64,000 nucleotides of DNA from Bacteriovoracaceae bacterium (GCA_019752535.1 JAIEMA010000064.1:27014-91013), one strand, 5' to 3'; shown: positions 17,280 through 26,894, counted from the stretch's first letter. The notes: generated by a model not told the origin, from the letters alone. Program-made: numbers and translations.

Positions 17280-18546
17280 CTCCCTTTAATTTATAAAACT
17301 CAGCGACACAGTAGTTTTTCCAGTCTTTCTCATCTGTCGAGATTTCGTGACTATTAAGGCTTCTAGGCGTTTTATCCTTAAAGGGAGCAACATTCACAAT
17401 TTCTGCTTGGTTCATTTTTCCTGCAAGCCTCAGCTCTTCGTCTCGATTCAAGAAGTGATCCCTAAGTTTTAAGCCTCTGTAAAAATCAGACCCAACGAAT
17501 AATGTGGTGATGAATATAAAGATAGCAGCAGTGTGAGTTTTATATTTATTAATAGGGTAAGAAATTCTGATACTAGAGAACATAGCAAACAAGCCAAAAC
17601 TAGACAGTAAGACGAATAACGAGGCTGGCCTTGAGCCATTAAAGCCCTGAGCAAAGCCCATGGGAAGACCTGAAGCAATTGCACTGACAATTAAACTTAC
17701 TCCAATGACCCGGCGATAACTCCTTGAGGATTGAGAGAGAAAAATAGAAGAGATGACTCCAAGTAAAATTGAAACCAGGTTGAGGTTTTTTGAAGAGTCT
17801 AAAAATGTTAAGGCCACATTTAAATAGGATTCAAAAAGATTGAAAAAGTTAAATGAAATGGCTTTAACGCTTTGAGCCCTCGCAAAATTTCCTGGTGCCA
17901 AAAATAAAGGAATTGAAAATGAAGTAACGATCAGAGAGAGGATAAATAAATATTTAAAATGTTCTTTTTTGAAAAAGTCCCCTTTTAAGAATGTATAAGA
18001 AGCCATGAAAAAAATGAGGGCAGGAGGCACTGTCTCAATAGAATTTGATAGGATGAGAATAAAAAATATCAATCGAGCAGAAATTTTTTTGCCTTCATAG
18101 CATTTGATAAATTCTGAAAGGAAGTAAGGTATGAGAAGGTAGCTTAAAATATAAACGACTCCACCCGTGAACCAAATAACAATTCGACTTAAAACGTTAC
18201 GATAGGTGAGCCAGAGAGCTGTAGACATCAAGCTGAAGGCGAAATACTTCTCTTGAGTGATGAGTTTTGATAACTTGAAAGTGAAGAGCATAAAGACCAA
18301 GACCAGGAACATACTTATAAGATTGAGGTGAGTGAGGGGTATCACCAATGCAAAAAAACTGATTATGGCAGATGTTAGGAAGCGCCCTGTCCAAGTCTTA
18401 TAAAGGTGAATTGCATAATTTAACTCACCGAATCGATGGGAGTAAATGACATTACAGAAATCATCAGCAACTGGGACTGCATTAAATGCATTGGCCATCA
18501 TCGCTAGGACATAAAGAGATAGACAGACGAATAAAAGTTTTCTCAT
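17260..18546 (-). CDS. Polytopic membrane protein (GT-C-like)
   Basis: About 428 residues with ten or so hydrophobic helices. The first helix begins RKLLFVCLSLYVLAMMANAF, followed by an extracytoplasmic VPVADDFCNVIY loop whose Asp pair is typical of GT-C glycosyltransferases that use polyprenyl-phosphate sugars. I chose ATG 18546 because the helix starts there. A longer form from 18615 would overlap the divergent fdtA gene, and neither start has a good ribosome binding site. It is encoded tail to tail with the GtrB-like gene, a plausible functional partner that makes the donor. Family assignment is tentative (DUF6056-like). Confidence 0.6.
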   Translation of the reverse strand: MRKLLFVCLSLYVLAMMANAFNAVPVADDFCNVIYSHRFGELNYAIHLYKTWTGRFLTSAIISFFALVIPLTHLNLISMFLVLVFMLFTFKLSKLITQEKYFAFSLMSTALWLTYRNVLSRIVIWFTGGVVYILSYLLIPYFLSEFIKCYEGKKISARLIFFILILSNSIETVPPALIFFMASYTFLKGDFFKKEHFKYLFILSLIVTSFSIPLFLAPGNFARAQSVKAISFNFFNLFESYLNVALTFLDSSKNLNLVSILLGVISSIFLSQSSRSYRRVIGVSLIVSAIASGLPMGFAQGFNGSRPASLFVLLSSFGLFAMFSSIRISYPINKYKTHTAAIFIFITTLFVGSDFYRGLKLRDHFLNRDEELRLAGKMNQAEIVNVAPFKDKTPRSLNSHEISTDEKDWKNYCVAEFYKLKGVKVLSQ

Positions 18547-18597
18547 ATAATTAAGAGGAACATTAGTTAAATTTTTAAGAAGAAACAATATCTCTCT

Positions 18598-18963
18598 ATG
18601 GCAAATCTCATTCAACTTCAGAGTTTTAGTGATTATCGAGGCTCACTAGTCGCGATCGATAAAATTCTCCCTTTCGAAATGAAGAGAGTCTATTTTATTC
18701 ATGGCGCAACTACCAAAAGAGGTGGGCACCGTCATATAAAGACTTTCCAGGCACTTCTTTGCCCAAGTGGAAGTTGTGAAATTTTTGTTGATTCGGGCAC
18801 TAAGGAAGAAGTGTATTTGTTAGATGACCCTTCAAAGTGTCTCATTCTTGATCCCTCTGATTGGCATACGATGGATAAATTCTCTAAAGACTGTGTACTC
18901 TTGGTGATTGCTTCAGAACATTTTGATAAAGACGATTATATTGCCGAGAAGAATCATGATTGA
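18598..18963 (+). CDS. fdtA: dTDP-4-oxo-6-deoxyglucose 3,4-ketoisomerase (FdtA/QdtA family)
   Basis: 121-residue single-domain cupin of the FdtA/WxcM family. It has the family start FSDYRGSLVAID, then KRVYFIHG, the histidines of GGHRHIKTFQALLCPSG and the closing LILDPSDWHTM. It converts the RmlB product dTDP-4-oxo-6-deoxy-D-glucose to the 3-oxo isomer, which the following aminotransferase aminates at C3. FdtA (galacto) and QdtA (gluco) outcomes cannot be told apart here. RmlA and RmlB encoded at 20830-24054 provide the precursor. The stop overlaps the next start by eight bases. Confidence 0.87.
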   Translation: MANLIQLQSFSDYRGSLVAIDKILPFEMKRVYFIHGATTKRGGHRHIKTFQALLCPSGSCEIFVDSGTKEEVYLLDDPSKCLILDPSDWHTMDKFSKDCVLLVIASEHFDKDDYIAEKNHD

Positions 18964-20044
18964 TTATGAGAATCTCTCTAAACTCAATGCCCCCTTTTTT
19001 GAAGACTTTAAAAAAAGTTTCTCTCAAACCTTAGATTCGGGTTGGTACGTGCTTGGAAAAAATGTTCTAAGTTTTGAAGAGAATTTTGCACGTTTTTGCG
19101 GCTCGGGGCATTGCGTAGGAGTTGCGTCAGGTCTTGATGCGTTGCTCCTGAGTCTAAAGGCTTTAAATCTTCCCTCTGAGTCTGAAGTCTTGGTTCCTTC
19201 AAATACTTATATTGCGACTATTTTAGCCATTATGCAGCTGGGTCTAAAGCCTGTTTTAGTAGAGCCTAGGCTTGAAACTTATAATATTAACCCCGATGAG
19301 ATCAGAAAGAAGATCACTTCTCACTCTCGAGTGATCATGGTCGTTCATCTCTATGGCAAAGCTTGCGAGATGAGTGAGATTAATAAAATTGCTCAAGAGT
19401 ATAATCTGAAAATTATTGAAGACTGCGCTCAGGCCCATGGGGCAAGTATTAATGGCCAAAAAGTTGGAACGTTTGGAGATTTTGGCGCTTTCAGTTTTTA
19501 TCCGACAAAGAATTTAGGTGCGCTAGGTGATGCAGGGGCGATCACAACGAATGATCCGAGTTTTGCCCAAGCGATTAGAGTCTTAAGGAACTATGGCTCA
19601 GAGAAAAAATACTACAATGAAGTGATTGGTTATAATTCGAGATTAGATGAAGTTCAGGCAGGATTTCTTGATATTAAATTAAAATCTCTGGACCAAATTA
19701 ATCAGCACAAAATAAACCTCGCTAAAACTTATCATGAGAATTTAAAAGAGCATGTCATAAAGCCTATCAAACAAGAGGGCTATCAAGATGTCTTTCATAT
19801 TTATAACATTCGACACTCTAGAAGGGATGAGTTGAAAGAGTATTTACTTGAGAGGGGGGTGAAGACAGAGATTCACTATCCAGTCGCTCCGCATTTACAA
19901 AAAGCTATGCGAAATGCTCAGCTTGGAGAGAGTTTTCCTATATCCGAAATGATCCATCAGACGACTTTGAGTTTGCCTATTTCTTTCTTCCATACGACAG
20001 AAGAAATTTTTAAAGTGTGCGAAATAATTAATTCATTTAGGTAA
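18956..20044 (+). CDS. fdtB: dTDP-3-oxo-6-deoxyhexose aminotransferase (FdtB/QdtB family)
   Basis: DegT/DnrJ-type PLP enzyme of 362 residues with SGWYVLGKNVLSFEE near the start, IIEDCAQAHGA and the PLP Lys in SFYPTKNLGALGDAG, the form typical of 3-aminotransferases. I chose the ATG at 18956, which overlaps the end of fdtA and has GAGAAG upstream; an in-frame TTG at 18908 lies well inside fdtA. It makes dTDP-3-amino-3,6-dideoxyhexose. Acetylation could be by the hexapeptide transferase at 15865-16311. Start, length and neighbour all fit the Fdt/Qdt pathway. Confidence 0.88.
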   Translation: MIDYENLSKLNAPFFEDFKKSFSQTLDSGWYVLGKNVLSFEENFARFCGSGHCVGVASGLDALLLSLKALNLPSESEVLVPSNTYIATILAIMQLGLKPVLVEPRLETYNINPDEIRKKITSHSRVIMVVHLYGKACEMSEINKIAQEYNLKIIEDCAQAHGASINGQKVGTFGDFGAFSFYPTKNLGALGDAGAITTNDPSFAQAIRVLRNYGSEKKYYNEVIGYNSRLDEVQAGFLDIKLKSLDQINQHKINLAKTYHENLKEHVIKPIKQEGYQDVFHIYNIRHSRRDELKEYLLERGVKTEIHYPVAPHLQKAMRNAQLGESFPISEMIHQTTLSLPISFFHTTEEIFKVCEIINSFR

Positions 20045-20049
20045 AACCA

Positions 20050-20814
20050 TTGATCAGCATTGTAAGCATTACATTCAATAATCATTCTGAATTAATTAAC
20101 ACCATTAAGAGTGTTGAGAGAATCCCATACATTGAACATATCGTTGTCAATGGCGGAAGTTCCCAAGAAACAACTGGTTTTTTAAAAACATTTTCTGGAA
20201 AATTTATTTCAGAAAAGGATCATGGAATTTCTGATGCCTTTAATAAGGGTCTCTCGCTCGCCTCAGGTCTTGCAGTTGGTTTTCTTAATAGCGGTGATGT
20301 GCTTATTGATCAAAGCTACTATTCTGAAGCCCTTGAGATATTTCAGAGCAAACCTGATGTTGGTTATGTTCATGCTGACATTGAGTTTATTGATTCAATT
20401 GCAGGAAGTCTGACTCTTAAGCCCAAAGATACTTTGCCCAATATGCCCTTTATGCATCCCACTCTCATTGTAAGAAAAGAAATAATTGAGAGAATTGGTG
20501 GATTTGACCTTCAATTCAAATCCGCTATGGATCTAGATTTTGCTTATAGGCTTATAAAGTCAGGAGCGAATGGCCATTACATCCCGCGTGCAGTTGTTAG
20601 GATGGACGGGCGCGGCATTTCTTCTAGTAGGCCCTTCTTAGGGATTAGTGAAAAATATAAAGTCGTTCTTAAAAACAAAGATTTCAATTTCAAAACATGG
20701 CTCAAATTAAGTTTTGCTTTTTTCAGAACAACGCTTAGAGTTATTTTGATCAAAATTGGACTCCAAAACGTTATTTTAACTTACCGTCGAAAGAAGTATC
20801 TTTATTCTAAATAA
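20050..20814 (+). CDS. Glycosyltransferase family 2
   Basis: 254 residues with the GT2 N-terminal fold ISIVSITFNNHSELINTI, a degenerate first acidic site (HIVVNGGSSQET) typical of the WcaA/colanic branch, EKDHGISDAFNKGL, then GFLNSGDVL at the metal site and GGFDLQFKSAMDLDF at the acceptor side. The start is TTG five bases after fdtB, with an AGG upstream. It lies between the Fdt pair and the rml genes, so it probably transfers one of their dTDP-sugars. The precise linkage cannot be deduced. Confidence 0.85.
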   Translation: MISIVSITFNNHSELINTIKSVERIPYIEHIVVNGGSSQETTGFLKTFSGKFISEKDHGISDAFNKGLSLASGLAVGFLNSGDVLIDQSYYSEALEIFQSKPDVGYVHADIEFIDSIAGSLTLKPKDTLPNMPFMHPTLIVRKEIIERIGGFDLQFKSAMDLDFAYRLIKSGANGHYIPRAVVRMDGRGISSSRPFLGISEKYKVVLKNKDFNFKTWLKLSFAFFRTTLRVILIKIGLQNVILTYRRKKYLYSK

Positions 20815-20829
20815 ATAAGGATTTCCTCT

Positions 20830-21702
20830 ATGAAAGGCATCATTCTCGCTGGCGGCTCAGGCACTAGGCTCTTTCCCGCTACCATCTCAGTCACAAAACA
20901 GCTGATGCCGGTTTTTGATAAGCCCATGATATATTACCCGCTCTCGACTCTTATGCTGGCAGGCATTCGTGACATTCTCATTATTACCACTCCTCACGAT
21001 CAAATCCTTTTTAAAAACCTCCTTAAAGACGGCTCACACCTAGGCATTCGTTTAAGTTATGAAATCCAACCTGAGCCCAAGGGCCTGGCACAAGCCTTTA
21101 CCATCGGTGAAAAATTTATTGGCAAAGACAGCTGTTGCCTCATTCTAGGTGACAACATTTTTTACGGTTATGGATTCTCGGGCATGCTTGAGCGTTCAGT
21201 GAAGCTCGATAAGGGTGCAACTGTCTTTGGTTATTACGTCGCTGATCCTGAACGCTATGGGGTTGCCGAAATGGATAAGGCCACAGGCAAAGTGATTTCT
21301 ATTGAAGAGAAACCTAAAAATCCAAAATCCAATTATGCAGTAACAGGTCTTTATTTCTATGACAATCAGGTTGTTGAGATCGCAAAAAATCTCAAGCCTT
21401 CTCCAAGAGGTGAGCTTGAAATAACAGATGTAAATAAAGTCTATCTTGAGCGGGGTCAGTTAAGTCTTGAAGTGATGGGGCGCGGCTTTGCGTGGCTTGA
21501 TACAGGAACGCATGAAAGTCTTCTTGAAGCTTCGAACTTCATTTCCACCATTGAGCATCGCCAAGGCTTAAAGGTCGCTTGTCTTGAGGAGATTGCCTTT
21601 AATAAGGGCTGGATGACGGCAAGCCAGGTTGAAGAAGTGGCACTTCCCATGGCGAAGAATCAGTACGGTCAATATCTTCTTAATTTGATAAAGAAAAAAT
21701 GA
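20830..21702 (+). CDS. rmlA: Glucose-1-phosphate thymidylyltransferase
   Basis: 290 residues, full length. Nucleotide loop [14 protein letters not shown], the substrate segment [25 protein letters not shown], and the late [14 protein letters not shown] are all diagnostic of RmlA. It makes dTDP-glucose from dTTP and glucose-1-phosphate, the first step to dTDP-L-rhamnose and also the source for the Fdt branch. It overlaps rmlC by four bases. G+C is visibly higher here than in the left part of the locus (26 of 60 bases in the line at 20881). Confidence 0.97.
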   Translation: MKGIILAGGSGTRLFPATISVTKQLMPVFDKPMIYYPLSTLMLAGIRDILIITTPHDQILFKNLLKDGSHLGIRLSYEIQPEPKGLAQAFTIGEKFIGKDSCCLILGDNIFYGYGFSGMLERSVKLDKGATVFGYYVADPERYGVAEMDKATGKVISIEEKPKNPKSNYAVTGLYFYDNQVVEIAKNLKPSPRGELEITDVNKVYLERGQLSLEVMGRGFAWLDTGTHESLLEASNFISTIEHRQGLKVACLEEIAFNKGWMTASQVEEVALPMAKNQYGQYLLNLIKKK

Positions 21703-22247
21703 AATTCACTCCAACCCCTTTTAAAGATTTAATCGTTCTAGAGCCTAAAGTGTTTGGGGATTCACGAGGATATTTCTTTGAGTCTTATAACCAAAAAACT
21801 TATGCGGATTTAGGTTTAAACTATCAGTTTGTTCAGGATAATGAATCTTTCTCTTCTTATGGAACTCTTCGTGGCCTTCATTTTCAAAGAGGTGAAGCCG
21901 CTCAAGCGAAGCTAGTGAGAGTGCTTGAAGGGAAGGTCTTGGACGTTGTCGTAGATCTAAGGTTGCATGAGCCTACTTTTGGTAAGGTTTTCTCCATTGA
22001 GCTCTCAAGTGAAAATAAAAAGATGATGATCATCCCACGTGGGTTTGCTCATGGATTTGTGGTCTTAAGTCCTACCGCTTTGTTTAGCTATAAGTGCGAC
22101 AATTTTTATAATCCCTCTGCGGAATCTGGTCTTTTGTATAATGACCCTGATCTTGGCATCAATTGGCTAGTACCAGAAAAAGATTTGATTTTATCAGAGA
22201 AGGATAAAAAGAATCCTCTCTTTAAAGACATCAAGAGCCACTTATGA
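21699..22247 (+). CDS. rmlC: dTDP-4-dehydrorhamnose 3,5-epimerase
   Basis: 182-residue RmlC cupin with the substrate-contact segments [23 protein letters not shown] (catalytic His) and [15 protein letters not shown], plus the Tyr-containing [12 protein letters not shown]. It epimerises C3 and C5 of dTDP-4-oxo-6-deoxyglucose. The ATGA overlaps at both ends show a translationally coupled rmlACDB order. Confidence 0.97.
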   Translation: MKFTPTPFKDLIVLEPKVFGDSRGYFFESYNQKTYADLGLNYQFVQDNESFSSYGTLRGLHFQRGEAAQAKLVRVLEGKVLDVVVDLRLHEPTFGKVFSIELSSENKKMMIIPRGFAHGFVVLSPTALFSYKCDNFYNPSAESGLLYNDPDLGINWLVPEKDLILSEKDKKNPLFKDIKSHL

Positions 22248-23065
22248 TTTACGTGACAGGTGCTAATGGACAACTAGGGAATGAACTTAAAAGACATCTG
22301 CCGGATGCCCATTTTCTCAATCGCGAATCACTTGATCTCTCAAACCTTAATCAAGTGGAAGAGATTCTCAAGTCTACAAAAATTTCAATCCTCATTAATT
22401 GTGCGGCTTATAACCAGGTCGATTTAGCTGAGAAAGAAAAAGAATTGGCCTTTAAAATCAATGCTGAAGTTCCTGGGCTTTTTTCTCGCTACTCTTTAAA
22501 AAATAAATTTAAACTCATTCATTTTTCCACTGATTATGTCTTTGATGGGAAATGCTCTGCTCCTTACAGCGAAGATCAAAAAGCTGAGCCTTTAAATTAT
22601 TACGGTCAAACGAAGCTTGAGGGTGAAAAAAGAGTGATGGATGAAAATCCTAATAATTTAGTCATCAGAACCTCATGGGTACACTCGCAATTCGGCAATA
22701 ATTTCGTGAAGACACTTCTCAAAGCAGGCCGCGAGAGAGAAGAGTTAAATGTGGTTTTTGACCAAGTTGGAACACTCACCTGGGCTTCGGATTTAGCCGA
22801 TGCTGCTTTGAAAGCCCGAGAGCTTAAGGGGATTTTTCATTATTCAAATGAAGGGGTCTCCTCACGCTATGATGTCGTTGTTGAGCTCAAAAGACTTAAA
22901 AAATTTAAAGCCAAAGTGAATCCGATCCTCACAGAAGCTTATCCCGCTCCCGCTAAACGTCCTCACTATAGTGTTCTTGATAAAAGTAAGATCAAGAAGG
23001 CTTTAAATATTAATATTCCCCATTGGACAGAGAGTTTAGAGAAATGTCTTCAACAACTATCCTAA
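22244..23065 (+). CDS. rmlD: dTDP-4-dehydrorhamnose reductase
   Basis: 273-residue SDR-type reductase. NAD(P) loop YVTGANGQLGNELK at the N-terminus, NCAAYNQVDLAEKE, STDYVFDGK and the Tyr-Lys of YYGQTKLEGE are RmlD hallmarks; the C-terminus has AKRPHYSVLDKSK. It reduces C4 to give dTDP-L-rhamnose. It overlaps rmlC by four bases and rmlB by 22 bases. Confidence 0.96.
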   Translation: MIYVTGANGQLGNELKRHLPDAHFLNRESLDLSNLNQVEEILKSTKISILINCAAYNQVDLAEKEKELAFKINAEVPGLFSRYSLKNKFKLIHFSTDYVFDGKCSAPYSEDQKAEPLNYYGQTKLEGEKRVMDENPNNLVIRTSWVHSQFGNNFVKTLLKAGREREELNVVFDQVGTLTWASDLADAALKARELKGIFHYSNEGVSSRYDVVVELKRLKKFKAKVNPILTEAYPAPAKRPHYSVLDKSKIKKALNINIPHWTESLEKCLQQLS

Positions 23066-24054
23066 TCACAGGTGGAGCTGGCTTCATTGGCTCAAATTTT
23101 ATTCCTTATTATTTGGAATCAAATCCTCATGTGAAGCTGATTAACCTTGATCTCATGACTTACGCAGGTGATTTAACTAATTTAAAAGAAGTTGAATCTC
23201 ATCCTCGCTATCAATTTATCAAAGGCGATATTTGTGACCGTCCCTTGGTTGAATCCATTTTCTCAAAAAATAACATACAAGGTGTCATTCATTTTGCTGC
23301 TGAATCTCATGTGGATAATTCCATCACAGGCCCTGGAGAGTTCATTCGCACCAATGTGACGGGGACCTTTACGCTTTTAGATGTGGCCCGTATGACTTGG
23401 ATGGAGAAGCCCTTTACGGTTAAAGCCGGCTATACGCATGCACGCTTTCACCATATTTCAACGGATGAAGTCTATGGAAGTCTTGGGGCTACAGGGCTCT
23501 TTACGGAAGAGACTCCCTACGCTCCTAATTCACCCTACAGTGCCTCTAAAGCGAGCTCTGATATGATTGTGAGAAGTTATTTTCACACTTATGGCATGAA
23601 CGTTGTGACCACGAATTGTTCAAATAACTATGGGCCGAAGCAGCATAATGAAAAACTCATTCCCACAATTATTCGTAAAGCTTTGAGTGGTCAGCCGATT
23701 CCAGTCTATGGCGATGGAAAAAATGTCCGTGATTGGCTTTATGTGCTCGATCATTGCACCGGGATCGCTAAGGTCTTTAAAGAAGGAAAGTCTGGGGAGA
23801 CGTATAATATTGGTGGAAAGAATGAGAGAGAGAACATATTTATCGTGAAGCATATCTGCGGGATTTTAGATCGCCTAAAGCCACTCAAGTCGGGATCTTA
23901 TACTCAATTTATCACTTTCGTCGCCGATCGACCGGGACATGATAAGCGCTACGCCATTGATGCCTCAAAAATTGAAAAAGAGCTCGGCTGGCTGGCGGAT
24001 GAAAATTTTGAGACAGGTATTCAAAAAACTGTGGAGTGGTATCTTTCAAAATGA
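23044..24054 (+). CDS. rmlB: dTDP-glucose 4,6-dehydratase
   Basis: 336 residues. Rossmann loop LITGGAGFIGSNF, substrate motif HISTDEVYG with the catalytic Asp-Glu, and the Tyr-Lys of PYSASKASSD; RDWLYVLDHC follows. It makes dTDP-4-oxo-6-deoxyglucose for both rhamnose and the Fdt sugar. I chose the ATG at 23044 inside the end of rmlD because the protein then begins SSTTILITGG; the upstream in-frame codon at 23023 adds an unrelated tail. Its stop overlaps the next start (ATGA). An extra insertion near residues 115-135 (EKPFTVKAGYTHARFHH) is longer than in many RmlB proteins. Confidence 0.96.
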   Translation: MSSTTILITGGAGFIGSNFIPYYLESNPHVKLINLDLMTYAGDLTNLKEVESHPRYQFIKGDICDRPLVESIFSKNNIQGVIHFAAESHVDNSITGPGEFIRTNVTGTFTLLDVARMTWMEKPFTVKAGYTHARFHHISTDEVYGSLGATGLFTEETPYAPNSPYSASKASSDMIVRSYFHTYGMNVVTTNCSNNYGPKQHNEKLIPTIIRKALSGQPIPVYGDGKNVRDWLYVLDHCTGIAKVFKEGKSGETYNIGGKNERENIFIVKHICGILDRLKPLKSGSYTQFITFVADRPGHDKRYAIDASKIEKELGWLADENFETGIQKTVEWYLSK

Positions 24055-25268
24055 GACGAAAGAAGATTCTAGAGCTTCCATTTCTTCACAGCAATCTTAG
24101 AGGACGTGTCCTTTACTTGGAATATATTAATCCTAAAATCATCTCGATCGAATCTCGACTTATCGAGAGAATTCTTGAAACGCCTGAAACCCCACTGCCA
24201 TTTAAACCTGGTGATTTTGATAGCTTTTATATCAATTGCTCTAATGGATCTGGAAATATTGAAATTTTGATGAATGAAATTTTGCGAATCTCTAGTCCGG
24301 GTTCGGTTGTGCTTTTAAAAATGTTTGAGAGTAAGGAGTTTCCTGTTCTCAAAAAAACATTCGAAGAGAAGGGCTATATATTTGATAAATCTTTAAAGAT
24401 TCCCTACCTTCGAAAATTTTGGGGTCCAAGGAAGTGTTACAGTACTTTTAATTATTTTAAACTCGTTGAAGAGCAGCCAAAGAAGAAGATTTCTGTCGTG
24501 ATACCGATGTTCAATAATGCTCACTCAATTCAGCGAGCCGTTGATTCTGTCGCAAAGCAAACTTACCCGATTGAAGAAGTGATTATCGTCAATGATGGCA
24601 GTACGGATAATTCACAGAGTGTGGTGGAAAATATTAAAAGTACTAGCCAGCTAAAGATTAAGCTTTTTAATCAAAAAAATGCAGGGCCTTCTTGTGCCAG
24701 AAATATTGGGATAAAAAACGCCACGGGAGAGATGGTGGCATTTCTTGATGCTGATGACTGGTGGTTGCCGGAGAAAATTGCCACTCAAGTGAGAATCCTT
24801 GAAAGTTTACCTGAGGCAGGACTAGTCTCTTGCAATAGAAACAATGAAATGTTTCCTCATTTTCTTATTTTTGGTTTTGGCAATTTTGTTCGACTCCCTT
24901 TAAAGTTACTTCTGATTAAAAACTTCTGTCCCACACCTACGGTATTGGTTCATCGTTCTATCTTAGAAAAAATTCTCTTTGATGAATCAATGACTCATTT
25001 AGAAGATCTAGATATGTGGATTCGGATTTCCAAAAGTTATGATTGTTATCTCTTAAATAAGAGTCTTGTTACAACTGGAGACGGAAAGCCGAACTTTGGA
25101 CATAGTGGGTTATCTCGTAACATCTTTTTGATGGAATTAGGGGAACTCAAGTGCATCTTGAAAGTTAAAAGAGATCAATTTATCTCTTTCTTTGAATACT
25201 TTCTTTTCTCAACTTACTCATTTTTAAAATTCATTCGAAGAATTTTTATAGTTTTGCAAAGACACTAA
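24051..25268 (+). CDS. GT2 glycosyltransferase with extra N-terminal domain
   Basis: About 405 residues. From about residue 145 there is a standard GT2 domain: ISVVIPMFNNAHSIQRAVDS, IVNDGSTDNS, the metal site FLDADDWWLPEK and TPTVLVHRS. The first 140 residues are an alpha/beta segment (INCSNGSGNIEILMNEI, PGSVVLLKMFESKEFP) that recalls the second half of a SAM-methyltransferase fold without a cofactor loop. The ATG at 24051 overlaps the rmlB stop, so it belongs to the rml operon and may use dTDP-rhamnose. Its last seven codons lie in a 50-base segment that recurs at 27867-27916. Confidence 0.8.
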   Translation: MRRKKILELPFLHSNLRGRVLYLEYINPKIISIESRLIERILETPETPLPFKPGDFDSFYINCSNGSGNIEILMNEILRISSPGSVVLLKMFESKEFPVLKKTFEEKGYIFDKSLKIPYLRKFWGPRKCYSTFNYFKLVEEQPKKKISVVIPMFNNAHSIQRAVDSVAKQTYPIEEVIIVNDGSTDNSQSVVENIKSTSQLKIKLFNQKNAGPSCARNIGIKNATGEMVAFLDADDWWLPEKIATQVRILESLPEAGLVSCNRNNEMFPHFLIFGFGNFVRLPLKLLLIKNFCPTPTVLVHRSILEKILFDESMTHLEDLDMWIRISKSYDCYLLNKSLVTTGDGKPNFGHSGLSRNIFLMELGELKCILKVKRDQFISFFEYFLFSTYSFLKFIRRIFIVLQRH

Positions 25269-25295
25269 AATAGCAATATTGCTTCATTCTCAATT
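25246..25295. repeat. 50-base direct repeat, copy 1
   Basis: Matches 27867-27916 at 47 of 50 positions; the first 24 bases are identical. It covers the last codons of the glycosyltransferase. On the minus strand it reads out the same last 15 residues as the methyltransferase of copy 2 (LRMKQYCYFSVFAKL, then stop). The three differences are all synonymous third-position transitions in that frame. It is therefore a remnant of the 3' end of a methyltransferase gene. From 25296 to 25557 the sequence is AT-rich and I see no gene, only a six-base-pair hairpin at 25390-25405. Confidence 0.9.
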
Positions 25296-25557
25296 TGTGA
25301 TATTGAGATTGAAAAAATGACGAAATCGATCTTTGATAAGTCAAAGCTCTGAATCAATATCTACAGTCTTTTCGACTACATAGTAAGCGATTGTCGGCTG
25401 ACAATTATTGGTTTGGGCGCGTCAATCCGTTTTGGTTAAAAAATAGCTTCACTTACTTAATTATTTTGAATCCTGTATTGTCTTTAATAATACAAGTGAC
25501 AGAAACTAAGCACTTTCAGATTGTAAAGAATGGTATAACAAATTTTGGTTGATAATT

Positions 25558-26892
25558 ATGGTGTTTTCTAGCCTTGAATTTTTATTTATTTTCCTACCAA
25601 CATGCTTTCTTTTGGTAAATGTCTTTAATAAAAATAATAAATTACTCAATATCGTTTTATTAATATTGAGTCTGTATTTTTATTTTTTAGGCGAAAATAT
25701 ATATTTATATGTTTTGTTTTTAACAACAATAATTAATTATTTTTGTGCAAATTGGATTGTAAGTTATTCGCACCCAAAGATAATGATTAATATTTGTATT
25801 ATTTTAAATCTAGGTATTCTTATATACTTTAAGTATGCAGGATTTGTTTTATCCTTCTTAGATGTTAGAGATCCTAAAATACATCTCCCTCTCGGAATAA
25901 GTTTTTTTGTATTTCAGGCAATGAGTTACACAATAGATGTTTATCGCAAAGATATTAAGCCTTCTAAGTCATTTCATGAATTTTTAATGTATATTTCTTT
26001 TTTTCCACAATTAGTGGCTGGGCCAATCGTCAGATATATTGATATAAATAATGAAATAAGAAAGAAGAACTATGATGTAATTGGTGGAATTGAAAAATTT
26101 ATTTTGGGACTTTCAAAAAAGGTTCTGATTGCTGATCAAGTCGCATTCTATGCAGATTTTTCTTTTGGTATAAGTACTACAAGCCTGAATTCGAGTTTGG
26201 CTTGGTTAGGAATACTCTCATATTCACTTCAGATATATTTCGACTTTTCTGGTTATTCAGACATGGCCATTGGCCTTGGCAGAATTTTTGGTTTTAAGTT
26301 TTTAGAAAATTTTAACTACCCGTATATAGCAACGAGCATACAGGATTTTTGGAGGAGATGGCATATATCTCTTTCGACTTGGTTTAGAGACTATCTCTAT
26401 ATTCCATTAGGAGGAAATCGAATCAGCACTCACAGAACGTACATAAATCAGTTTGCGGTTTTCTTTCTGTGTGGACTCTGGCATGGAGCTGCTTGGAATT
26501 TTGTTATTTGGGGAGTTTTTCATGGTATGCTTCTTACTTTCGAAAAATTCTTCGGCCTCAATCATTTTTTTGAAAAGAATAGATTCTTTGGTCATTCTTA
26601 CTCATTGTTAATGATAATGATTGGCTGGGTCTTTTTTAGATCAGACAATCTAAAAAAATCATTTGAATATATTTATAGATTGTTTAGCTTCTCATTCAAG
26701 CCAGTTGAAGTTTCAGTTTTATTTTTATTTTTATTAGTTGTAAGTATTTTGGTTTCTTCTGGTCTGCCATATAATCTTTTTTCACGTTTACCAAATAAGA
26801 TAAAGAGCTTAACTCTTGTCGTCCTATTTTTCTTTTGCTCTGCTGTTTTAACCATACAAGGGCAAAGCCCGTTTATCTACTTTAGGTTTTAA
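25558..26892 (+). CDS. MBOAT family membrane O-acyltransferase (AlgI-like)
   Basis: About 444 residues, multi-helix. MVFSSLEFLFIFLP is the usual AlgI/MBOAT start, which decides for ATG 25558 over the in-frame TTG at 25549. The core motifs are LPLGISFFVFQAMSYTID, SLQIYFDFSGYSDMAIG, FWRRWHISLSTWFRDYLY and the catalytic His in GLWHGAAWNFVIWG. It moves an acyl (usually acetyl) group across the inner membrane to a surface polysaccharide. The gene is strikingly AT-rich (17 G or C in the 60 bases from 25561). It pairs with the AlgJ-like gene two bases downstream, and both lie between the two copies of the 50-base repeat. Confidence 0.93.
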   Translation: MVFSSLEFLFIFLPTCFLLVNVFNKNNKLLNIVLLILSLYFYFLGENIYLYVLFLTTIINYFCANWIVSYSHPKIMINICIILNLGILIYFKYAGFVLSFLDVRDPKIHLPLGISFFVFQAMSYTIDVYRKDIKPSKSFHEFLMYISFFPQLVAGPIVRYIDINNEIRKKNYDVIGGIEKFILGLSKKVLIADQVAFYADFSFGISTTSLNSSLAWLGILSYSLQIYFDFSGYSDMAIGLGRIFGFKFLENFNYPYIATSIQDFWRRWHISLSTWFRDYLYIPLGGNRISTHRTYINQFAVFFLCGLWHGAAWNFVIWGVFHGMLLTFEKFFGLNHFFEKNRFFGHSYSLLMIMIGWVFFRSDNLKKSFEYIYRLFSFSFKPVEVSVLFLFLLVVSILVSSGLPYNLFSRLPNKIKSLTLVVLFFFCSAVLTIQGQSPFIYFRF

Positions 26893-26894
26893 AA

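Noticed and set aside
20830..24054. JUMPstart/ops element upstream of the polysaccharide operons
   Set aside because: I looked for the conserved GGCGGTAG-type core before the sugar operons and saw none.
25269..25557. Insertion sequence or transposase remnant beside the MBOAT cassette
   Set aside because: No transposase-like frame, no terminal inverted repeats and no short target duplication were seen; only the gene-end repeat.
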